This document shows positions 1 to 6,545 of a stretch of 10,687 nucleotides of DNA, in pieces. Origin of the DNA: JAZRYE01 sp045600585 (GTDB taxonomy: Bacteria > Bacillota_I > Bacilli_A > RFN20 > CAG-826); assembly GCA_045600585.1 (NCBI GenBank), contig JAZRYE010000001.1:1-10687 (forward strand), in the 5' to 3' direction. How positions within the stretch are numbered: the stretch's first letter is position 1; each line of letters starts with the position of its first letter. A program made the position numbers and the translations under genes. The notes under the pieces were generated by a model, which was given only the letters and a program-made list of their open reading frames with translations, had not been told where the DNA came from and ran no database searches.

Positions 1-137
1 GATTCATCTGAATAATATCGATATCCATTACTTTTAGTATAGCTAGGTAATAATTTACCATTTCTATTCCAATTTCTTAATGTTTGGGTAGTAACACCTA
101 ACATCTTTGCTAAAGTCTTGCTTGAGTAATATTTCAC
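1..137 (-). CDS. IS607-type serine recombinase TnpA, N-terminal fragment (cut by window edge)
   Basis: This is a 45-codon reading frame entering from the left edge with a GTG start at 137-135. It begins (start read as Met) MKYYSSKTLAKMLGVTTQ and continues through TLRNWNRNGKLLP to GYRYYSDE. This is the MerR-like winged-helix DNA-binding domain that opens IS607-family serine transposases: a helix-turn-helix around residues 7-22, the TLRNW recognition segment, and the G-x-R-Y-Y wing. In the family this domain is followed by a serine-recombinase catalytic domain, and a tnpB gene usually lies downstream; both would lie outside the window. No in-frame ATG lies just upstream, which supports GTG. It starts only 29 bp after the stop of the HNH gene, on the same strand. 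A stand-alone MerR-type regulator or excisionase is the alternative. The family call rests on the N-terminal signature alone. Confidence 0.72.
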   Translation of the reverse strand, partial: MKYYSSKTLAKMLGVTTQTLRNWNRNGKLLPSYTKSNGYRYYSDE

Positions 138-166
138 AATATTATTATAGCAATATTTACATAGTT

Positions 167-997
167 TTACAATATTAAATTAACTGTTTGGGAACCTTTA
201 AGCTTGTTACATCTGTGGCACAAAGTTTGAAGATTGCTATAAGTTGATTTGCCACCTTTTGCAATTGGAATGATGTGATCAATTTCTAAATCATCTCTTT
301 TTCTATGACACATACAGCAACGATAACCATCTCTATTATAGATAGCAAATCGCATTTTATTTGATACCTTTCCTCTTTCAACTCGACATATTGCATCCCA
401 TATATTCTGGTTTAAGTAGAAATCTCCACGTTTTTGATTAATCTTACTTATTATTTGTTTGATTTCATTCATATGGAAAATATCGCTTTTAGATTCAACA
501 TAATTACCATTGATTTTTGTTCTCTTTAGATTGACTGATATGAGATAAGTAACTGTAGGCTTTTTGATAATTCTATCGAATAATTTCATTTCTATTTTTC
601 TTAATAATTTTCTATTTGGTAAAGTTACATCAACATCATACGTATCAAGAAAACATTTATTTTTGATGTCTTTTTTATATTCTTCATATTTAATCTTGTT
701 ATCCCAGACATCATTAATATCTTCTAATACCTGTTTTCTTAAGTACGATAATTCATATATCAAATAATCTTCACAACTAATAGAATCATAGAAATTAACA
801 TTGTCATATGTGTAATTGAATGTAGGTGGAATGACTTTATTGAACTTATATCTTTTGTTGATGATTAGTAAATTTTTTAAAGCTTTGCTGTGCGTTCTTA
901 TAAGCTTTTCATATCGCGCATTTCTAACTCTAAGTGGAATGAAAATAGCTAAAAATATAGCTAATGGTATTAACGTAAATATTAAGAAGTATTCCAC
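167..997 (-). CDS. membrane-anchored HNH endonuclease
   Basis: This 276-residue protein has an N-terminal membrane helix at about residues 5-22, followed directly by basic residues (RVRNAR). The charge pattern predicts the N-terminus outside and the rest in the cytosol. The middle region (about 30-205) is Lys/Asn-rich and I do not recognise it. The C-terminal HNH domain spans about 215-270. Two CxxC pairs (Cys227/Cys230 and Cys260/Cys263) form the probable structural zinc site. The ββα-metal core shows Asp240-His241 as the likely metal ligand and general base, Asn255, and Asn264 in the final helix. All key residues are present, so an active DNA nuclease is expected. The start is GTG, sharing one base with the TAG stop of the upstream hydrolase gene, so translation is probably coupled. 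The stop lies 29 bp before the IS607-type gene. Target and biological role are unknown; a defence or DNA-damage role is speculation. Confidence 0.85.
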   Translation of the reverse strand: MEYFLIFTLIPLAIFLAIFIPLRVRNARYEKLIRTHSKALKNLLIINKRYKFNKVIPPTFNYTYDNVNFYDSISCEDYLIYELSYLRKQVLEDINDVWDNKIKYEEYKKDIKNKCFLDTYDVDVTLPNRKLLRKIEMKLFDRIIKKPTVTYLISVNLKRTKINGNYVESKSDIFHMNEIKQIISKINQKRGDFYLNQNIWDAICRVERGKVSNKMRFAIYNRDGYRCCMCHRKRDDLEIDHIIPIAKGGKSTYSNLQTLCHRCNKLKGSQTVNLIL

Positions 998-1821
998 TAT
1001 CTCACGACTCTTTTCTTTTGAATAGTATGAAATACTTTATAAATATTTTTTAATTCATCATCAAAGTAACTTAAGACTTTTTCTTCTTCTTTGACTGATA
1101 AGCCATAATATGCTTCTGCAATTGCCCCTGCCATACACGCTAATGTATCAGAATCACCATTTATATAAATCGCATTTCTAATTACTTCTTCAAACGAATT
1201 ACCTTCAAGGAAACATGTAATTGCTTCTGGAACACTTCCTTGACAAGTGATGCACATATTAACATCAACTAATCCATACTTATTATCTTTTAAACTTTGA
1301 ATAGTCATTTCTTTTAATTCTGGATAATAACTAATCATCTTTTCTTTTATCTCTTCTTTAGAAGAACCTGTTCTTGCTAAAAAGATAGCAACCGCAATAG
1401 CTTCTGCTCCTTTAATAGCTTCAGGATGATTATGAGATACAACTGTAGTCTTTTTACTTAATGCAATTGTATCTTCTAAGGTATCACAAACCCAACCAAC
1501 AGGTGCAATACGCATTGCAGATCCATTGCCATAACTATTCATCGGGCAGGATTTGCCTTTGCTAAATACCCAATCATGAAATCTTTCACCCCATTGAACT
1601 ACTGGATGTGTTTTAGCGATGCTTTTCATCGCTTTAACAAGAACTTTGTTATATTCAAGAAGGCTATCTTTACATTCAAAAAGTGCTTTCGCTACCGCCA
1701 AAGTCATTAATGAATCATCTGTGTAATGACATTTCTCATGGAATAGTTCAAATTCTTTTAAACCAAAATTTTGGAATTCAAATCTACTTCCAACAATGTC
1801 GCCAAATAAAGCGCCTAACAT
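997..1821 (-). CDS. ADP-ribosylglycohydrolase family protein (DraG/ARH-like)
   Basis: This is a 274-residue cytosolic protein of the DraG/ARH fold, which removes ADP-ribose from proteins, nucleic acids or small molecules using two magnesium ions. The hallmark motifs are in the usual order: GALFGDIVGSRFE at the N-terminus (residues 3-15), the metal-binding Thr34-Asp35-Asp36 in YTDDSLMTLA, NGSAMRIAPVGW (99-110), SHNHPEAI (129-136), and the second metal site Asp223/Asp225/Thr226 in GDSDT. Length is normal for single-domain members. No membrane segment is seen. A possible promoter lies in the 66 bp before it. The Shine-Dalgarno is weak (AGGTAA, about 7 bases from ATG). Its TAG stop overlaps the GTG of the HNH nuclease gene, making a two-gene unit. 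The substrate cannot be read from sequence; arginine-ADP-ribose, DNA-ADP-ribose or a housekeeping nucleotide-related role all remain possible. Confidence 0.92.
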   Translation of the reverse strand: MLGALFGDIVGSRFEFQNFGLKEFELFHEKCHYTDDSLMTLAVAKALFECKDSLLEYNKVLVKAMKSIAKTHPVVQWGERFHDWVFSKGKSCPMNSYGNGSAMRIAPVGWVCDTLEDTIALSKKTTVVSHNHPEAIKGAEAIAVAIFLARTGSSKEEIKEKMISYYPELKEMTIQSLKDNKYGLVDVNMCITCQGSVPEAITCFLEGNSFEEVIRNAIYINGDSDTLACMAGAIAEAYYGLSVKEEEKVLSYFDDELKNIYKVFHTIQKKRVVR

Positions 1822-1843
1822 ATAACTTACCTATAAACTAATT

Positions 1844-1872
1844 ATAATATTAAATTTGAAAAAGTAAGTTAA
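1844..1872 (-). promoter_or_regulatory. candidate sigma-A-type promoter for the hydrolase-HNH unit
   Basis: Read on the minus strand, TTAACT (1867-1872) and TATTAT (1844-1849) are separated by 17 bp. A fuller TATAAT at 1841-1846 overlaps the -10 position. The start codon is about 22 bp further on. It lies in the only sizeable gap (66 bp) between the galactosidase and hydrolase genes, consistent with a separate transcript. The region is very AT-rich, so chance matches are likely. No hairpin terminator for the upstream operon is visible in this gap. Confidence 0.4.
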
Positions 1873-1887
1873 AAATTATCCAAATAA

Positions 1888-3963
1888 TTAATCTAAATCA
1901 ATTTCAAATGTTCTACCTTGATATGGAACATCAGAATGAAGTGTTAAATAACCATCTTTATATTCATAAGAAGTGGCTACATTTGTTGGGTAACCAACTT
2001 TAATTGATTTCACATTATATTTAGATAAGTCGACTCTAATTTCGCGTTTTTCTCCTGATGTATTCCAAACACAAAGAACGATTTTCTTATCTTTAATTAA
2101 GCCCCCAACGACTTCTTTATCAAAGAAATAAGCAATATCGTTTGGATAGATAGGTAATGAACCTTTTTTAAATTCTCTAATAGATTCAAAATATCTTAAT
2201 CCTTCTTTAACCAAATCTATTTGATGTGGTTTAAGTTTATTAATGTAGCTAGCTAAATGGATTCTACCAAGCATTGCATTAACCATATTCATAATAACTA
2301 CTTCATCAGTAATTTCTTCTTTAATAGATGGGTTAACTGGATATGCCCAAACAGCGGCTTGTTCTGGTATACAAGCAGTTAAGACATTGCTAGCTAAATA
2401 TGGATATCTACGATAATCAGTTTGATCAGAAGTTGATTGAATGGAACAAAGTTTTAACATTTGATAATCCATTCTGCAACCTCCACTGCCACAGTTTTCG
2501 ATTGTTAAATGTGGATATTTATCCATCAATTCTTCAAGCCATTTTGTAAATGCACGATTATGTTTTAATAAACCATCACCGGCAGAATCAGAATTGCATT
2601 CATTACCAACACCTGTATCAACGTTATAGTCATTTTTAATGTAATCAATGCCATATTTTTCAATGCGATCACTAATTAAATCCATTGCCCATTTATATGC
2701 TTTTGGATTATCAAAATTAATGCAATTTCTCGTATTTCTAATTGCTCTTGTTCCATTCATCATAAAGAAGAAATCATCAGGGAATTCTTCTGATAAAGGA
2801 CACTTTATACCCATATTTTCTATTTCAAACCATAGGCCAGCTTTCATACCTTTACTATGGATATAATCAAATGTTCCTTTTAATCCGTTGGTTGGGAAAT
2901 TCTCACTATATTCGACCCATTCACCAATGGAATTAGTCCAGCCTGGTCCTTTTGCAAACCAACCAGCATCCATAACAAACATTTCAATACCTAAGTCACT
3001 TGCTAAATCAACTAATGGCCAAATTAATTCTTCACTAGATGCATCCCATGTCGCATGCATATAGTCATTAAAGATAGTTGGAAGTTCTTCTAAATCTTCA
3101 CAAGGTCTAATCATGTATCTTCTTGCTTTAGTTAATTCTTGAATAGCTTTTTCAAAATCATTTCCATAAGAAGCTGTTACTTGAACAGACGTAAATTCTT
3201 CATTTGTATCAAGTTTCTTCACCCATTGGTTATCAACCATTTCTGGTCCACACATAGAAACATAATATAAATTACTAATATCGGATACTTCCATATGCCA
3301 AGATCCGTTATTTTCAATTTGTCCTAAGATAAATTGTTTGCTTCTAACATTCTCGATACCTAACATTGGTAAATTATCTTTAGTAGACCATGAACCAGTA
3401 TTATTTAAATGCCATGTTTTCATTGAGAAAGCATTATTGCCATTAAATATACCGGCTTCTAAGAATGTCTTTTTACTCCATTGAGCTTCTACATGCCATG
3501 AATTAGAAGCATACCAAATATTCATATCATCATGTGGTAGGCCTTCTTTTTGACCGATTGTATTTAAATAAAATGATGATACGTATTCTAAATGAATGGG
3601 TTTAGAAGAGATATTTCTAACAACGTTATAAATAGAAGTAGCAGAAGTATCTTTATATAAAATAAAGTGTGTATCAGCTTCTAATACATCGTCTCTCGTT
3701 GTAATAACTAATTCTTTACCATTTGGATTATCTATTTCTTTATGAGAAACATATTTTGCAAATTCACCAAATGGAGTTTGTAGTTGTTTGCTGCAGTGGC
3801 AACCCATGTGATCACCTTCACTTATTTCGATTTCAACAAAAGTTGATTCACGGTTAATGAAGTTTTGTTCATTACCAAAATAACAAAGTCTTACTCTTCC
3901 ATCATCTTTAATAACAAATGATAGTTTGATAAAACCATTAGATACTTCAAATGTGCTGCTCAT
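1888..3963 (-). CDS. alpha-galactosidase, glycoside hydrolase family 36
   Basis: This 691-residue enzyme hydrolyses terminal alpha-1,6-galactose from melibiose, raffinose-type sugars or plant galactomannan. It has no signal peptide, so it acts in the cytoplasm on imported sugars. An N-terminal beta-sandwich (about 1-290) precedes a TIM barrel (about 300-600) carrying MDAGWF (331-336), GMKAGLWFEIENMG (372-385), and the nucleophile Asp445 in YIKNDYN. The SGGCRMD substrate loop (493-499) follows, then the acid/base Asp513 in STSDQTD. A C-terminal beta domain closes the chain. Length is slightly under the common 720-740 for the large GH36 group. The nucleophile motif has Asn where many relatives have Trp (KWD), and the usual GGGR is GGCR, suggesting a divergent subgroup. 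The strong ribosome site AGGTGG overlaps the TAG of the malic enzyme gene 11 bp upstream, so the two are co-transcribed. No sugar transporter is in view. Confidence 0.93.
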   Translation of the reverse strand: MSSTFEVSNGFIKLSFVIKDDGRVRLCYFGNEQNFINRESTFVEIEISEGDHMGCHCSKQLQTPFGEFAKYVSHKEIDNPNGKELVITTRDDVLEADTHFILYKDTSATSIYNVVRNISSKPIHLEYVSSFYLNTIGQKEGLPHDDMNIWYASNSWHVEAQWSKKTFLEAGIFNGNNAFSMKTWHLNNTGSWSTKDNLPMLGIENVRSKQFILGQIENNGSWHMEVSDISNLYYVSMCGPEMVDNQWVKKLDTNEEFTSVQVTASYGNDFEKAIQELTKARRYMIRPCEDLEELPTIFNDYMHATWDASSEELIWPLVDLASDLGIEMFVMDAGWFAKGPGWTNSIGEWVEYSENFPTNGLKGTFDYIHSKGMKAGLWFEIENMGIKCPLSEEFPDDFFFMMNGTRAIRNTRNCINFDNPKAYKWAMDLISDRIEKYGIDYIKNDYNVDTGVGNECNSDSAGDGLLKHNRAFTKWLEELMDKYPHLTIENCGSGGCRMDYQMLKLCSIQSTSDQTDYRRYPYLASNVLTACIPEQAAVWAYPVNPSIKEEITDEVVIMNMVNAMLGRIHLASYINKLKPHQIDLVKEGLRYFESIREFKKGSLPIYPNDIAYFFDKEVVGGLIKDKKIVLCVWNTSGEKREIRVDLSKYNVKSIKVGYPTNVATSYEYKDGYLTLHSDVPYQGRTFEIDLD

Positions 3964-3974
3964 AAAATTACCAC

Positions 3975-5153
3975 CTATTTATCTTGCTTGGTTGCATGAC
4001 TTGCAATACATGCTTTTCTAACTTCTTCCGCGACGCATTGATGAACGCGTTTGTCATATGCTTTTGGAAGAATATATTCTCTTGATAACTCATCTTCTTT
4101 AACGCAGTTAGCGATGCCGATAGAAGCCGCGAACATCATTTCATCATTTACAGTTCTTGCATTTGCATCAATTGCCCCTCTAAATAAGCCAGGGAAAACT
4201 AATGCATTATTAATTTGGTTAGGGAATTCACTACTACCTGTTCCAACAATAAACGCACCAGCTTCTTTTGCTAAATCTGGATGGATTTCTGAAACTGGAT
4301 TAGCAAGTGGGAAAACAATAGCTTTTTCGTTCATTGATTGAACCATTTCTTTACTTACACAGTTAGGGCCAGAAACACCGATAAAGACATCCGCTCCAAC
4401 CATGACATCTTTAAGAAGTCCGGTTATATGCTTTTTATTTGTGACTTTTGCAATTGCTTCTTGAGCAGGGTTCATACCTTCTTTACCTTCGTATAAAACA
4501 CCCTTTATATCACAAATGTATAAGTCTTTTGCCCCGTATTTTGCTAAGAATTTACAAATAGAAATACCTGCTGCACCTGCACCATTAATAACAATTTTAA
4601 CTTCATCAATTTTCTTATTTGCCAATTTGAGTGCATTGATTACTGCTGCTAAAACAATAATTGCTGTACCATGTTGATCATCATGGAAAACAGGAATATC
4701 TAATTCTTCTTTTAATCTTGATTCAATTTCAAAACAACGAGGTGCAGAAATATCTTCAAGATTAATTCCGCCCCAAGATCCAGATAATAACTTAATTGTT
4801 TTAATGATTTCTTCTGTATCTTTAGATTTGATGCAAAGTGGATATGAATCAATATCACCAAATGTTTTAAATAATGCGCTTTTACCTTCCATAACTGGTA
4901 AACCAGCTTCTGGACCAATATCACCTAAACCAAGAACCGCTGTACCATCAGTAATAACTGGAACAGTATTCCATCTTCTTGTTAATTCAAAACTTTTATT
5001 AACATCTTCATGAATAGCCATACAAGAAGAAGCTACACCAGGTGTATAGGCTGTTGATAATTCATCTTTATTTGTAAGAGGAACTCTTGCAACCATTTCA
5101 ATCTTTCCTCTCCATTCTCCGTGAGCGATTAATGATTTTTCTTTGTAATTCAT
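3975..5153 (-). CDS. malic enzyme (NAD(P)-dependent malate dehydrogenase, decarboxylating)
   Basis: This is a 392-residue short-form bacterial malic enzyme, converting L-malate to pyruvate and CO2 with reduction of NAD or NADP in the cytosol. It shows the YTPGV signature (36-40) with catalytic Tyr36 and the catalytic Lys91 in VMEGKSALFK. Divalent metal ligands Glu133/Asp134 (NLEDI) and Asp158/Asp159 (FHDDQHGTA) are present. The Rossmann motif GAGAAG lies at 191-196 with an acidic Asp215 at the end of the next strand, and GVSGPN (259-264) follows. All functional residues are intact and the length is typical of the Bacillus YtsJ-like group. Cofactor preference cannot be settled by eye. A good AGGAG site lies 8 bases before ATG. 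It is fourth in the five-gene minus-strand operon, 15 bp after the TIGR04076 gene and 11 bp before the galactosidase. It could feed pyruvate or NAD(P)H during growth on sugars or organic acids. Confidence 0.95.
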   Translation of the reverse strand: MNYKEKSLIAHGEWRGKIEMVARVPLTNKDELSTAYTPGVASSCMAIHEDVNKSFELTRRWNTVPVITDGTAVLGLGDIGPEAGLPVMEGKSALFKTFGDIDSYPLCIKSKDTEEIIKTIKLLSGSWGGINLEDISAPRCFEIESRLKEELDIPVFHDDQHGTAIIVLAAVINALKLANKKIDEVKIVINGAGAAGISICKFLAKYGAKDLYICDIKGVLYEGKEGMNPAQEAIAKVTNKKHITGLLKDVMVGADVFIGVSGPNCVSKEMVQSMNEKAIVFPLANPVSEIHPDLAKEAGAFIVGTGSSEFPNQINNALVFPGLFRGAIDANARTVNDEMMFAASIGIANCVKEDELSREYILPKAYDKRVHQCVAEEVRKACIASHATKQDK

Positions 5154-5168
5154 ATAAAAAACTCCTAA

Positions 5169-5471
5169 TTAATCAATTACTTCAAGTAAAAACGATACTG
5201 GTCTAAATCCATCATTACAGGATATCATCGCGCTTTTCTCATTTTTCATCCAACCATCGTAAAAGTTACCTCCACCTAAAGCGAGTTCTTTTACAAATGG
5301 ATAAACGCTATCCCATGCACTATCACAAAATCCATCAGGTTTAGTCATATCAATTGATATAAACTCTTTACCTAATGACATATCACATGTGTGTTCTATT
5401 GGATTTTCATATTTATTAATAAGGTCTTGATGATAGACCATTTTCATTACTGTAATCTTAACTTTTTTCAT
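5169..5471 (-). CDS. TIGR04076 family small protein
   Basis: This 100-residue soluble protein has the layout of the TIGR04076 family of uncharacterised small proteins. It opens MKKVKITVMK; a Cys follows at 29 before the strand GKEFISID. The signature KPDGFCDSAWDSVYPFV (44-60) comes next, then the Gly-rich ALGGGNF (64-70). It closes with CNDGFRPVSFLLEV with Cys85. The three cysteines and the CxDGxRP end are the family's conserved points and hint at metal or redox chemistry, but no activity is established. I chose the ATG at 5471 because the family starts at this MKKVKI. A longer frame back to 5513 would overlap the cyclase gene and adds an atypical extension. The start sits one base after the cyclase stop with no clear ribosome site, so it probably relies on translational coupling. 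Confidence 0.82.
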   Translation of the reverse strand: MKKVKITVMKMVYHQDLINKYENPIEHTCDMSLGKEFISIDMTKPDGFCDSAWDSVYPFVKELALGGGNFYDGWMKNEKSAMISCNDGFRPVSFLLEVID

Positions 5472-5472
5472 A

Positions 5473-6537
5473 TTATTTATGCATTCTACGGGGTTTTTTA
5501 CCTTCATCGTCATAATATGCTTTTTTATCCTTATACATTAAAGATTCCGCAACTCTAATTGCATTTTTTAAATCGGTTTTAGATTCAAAAGTATTAAAGT
5601 AACCAATCGCGGCATGATAGCCTGCTACATCAATTTGATTTCTTAAACTTGTAATGTGATTAACGATATCTTGTGCTGAATAATCACGAGCAAGAACAAC
5701 AAATTCATCGCCACCAATACGATATGCTTGTTGGCCTTCAAAAGTATGTTGAACTGCCTTAGCAATAAAGACGAGCATTTTATCTCCTTCTTCATGACCT
5801 TTTAAATTATTTAAATCATGAAGACCATTAATATCGATATAAACACAATAAATGTTATTATTGCCATCCATAAGAGGACTATTAACTGCAGTTTCAAATG
5901 AGTTTCGGTTAAGTAGTCCTGTTAATTGATCAGTCTCGGCTAAATCATTAACTTTCTTTTCAGTTAAGAAACGGGTAACCATCGCATAGACATTGAATAC
6001 TAAGAACAAATCACTAACGAGATAGAAAATAATCGCATTAGTGAAATCACTTCTCCAAGTTACTGGGTCTTTTACCAAATAAACCGTAAACATAAAAACT
6101 ATGTTCATAACTAAAGTAACACTATAAATACGATATGGTTTATCAATGAATAATTGAGGCACCATTAATAATAAAGCCATATAAGCCGCACTAATTTCGA
6201 TAGGAGATAATAATGAGCTAACCAAAATACCAAATGCTAACGAAAACACGATAAAAACATAGATTAATATATTCGTTGCAAGATCGTATTTTTTAGCAAT
6301 CGTAAACGTTAAAACAACGATAGCAATACCGACTAACATGAAACCAGCATATATTAATTGGACTATTCTTTCGGTAGGCATAATGAAAGAAACGATCAAC
6401 AAAAGTGATACCGCGCCAATAAAGAAAATACTAAAAGCAAGAAGACGAGCGCGATTTGATTTCGCGAGTTGTTTGCTTAGTATTTTGTATGTCGCTCTAT
6501 CGTGTCCAGCAAATAATATCCACTGTAGAATTTTCAT
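5473..6537 (-). CDS. membrane diguanylate cyclase (GGDEF domain)
   Basis: This 354-residue protein should make cyclic di-GMP from two GTP. The N-terminal half has about six hydrophobic helices (roughly 32-53, 58-80, 88-110, 113-131, 138-156, 167-190) with short loops, a sensor-like membrane module. The GGDEF domain begins at the classical DQLTGLLNR (203-211). Catalytic residues are complete: metal-binding Asp235, guanine-contacting Asn243 and Asp252 (GHEEGD), and the intact signature GGDEF at 275-279. The allosteric inhibition site RxxD expected nine residues upstream reads FEGQ, so product feedback inhibition is probably absent. The tail is basic (KKPRRMHK). It follows the large lipoprotein gene by 8 bp and precedes the TIGR04076 gene by 1 bp, with no visible Shine-Dalgarno. 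The ligand of the membrane module is unknown; no c-di-GMP phosphodiesterase or receptor is in the window. Confidence 0.94.
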   Translation of the reverse strand: MKILQWILFAGHDRATYKILSKQLAKSNRARLLAFSIFFIGAVSLLLIVSFIMPTERIVQLIYAGFMLVGIAIVVLTFTIAKKYDLATNILIYVFIVFSLAFGILVSSLLSPIEISAAYMALLLMVPQLFIDKPYRIYSVTLVMNIVFMFTVYLVKDPVTWRSDFTNAIIFYLVSDLFLVFNVYAMVTRFLTEKKVNDLAETDQLTGLLNRNSFETAVNSPLMDGNNNIYCVYIDINGLHDLNNLKGHEEGDKMLVFIAKAVQHTFEGQQAYRIGGDEFVVLARDYSAQDIVNHITSLRNQIDVAGYHAAIGYFNTFESKTDLKNAIRVAESLMYKDKKAYYDDEGKKPRRMHK

Positions 6538-6545
6538 ACTTTTAA

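Noticed and set aside
1822..1887. Intrinsic terminator after the galactosidase gene
   Set aside because: No stable GC stem followed by a T-run is present in the gap; only AT-rich sequence.
4051..4341. Plus-strand open frame opposite the malic enzyme gene
   Set aside because: It is an antisense shadow of a strongly conserved enzyme, with no ribosome site and no family-like sequence.
5472..5513. Longer start for the TIGR04076 protein (114 residues)
   Set aside because: The extension overlaps the end of the GGDEF gene and does not belong to the family's normal N-terminus MKKVKI.
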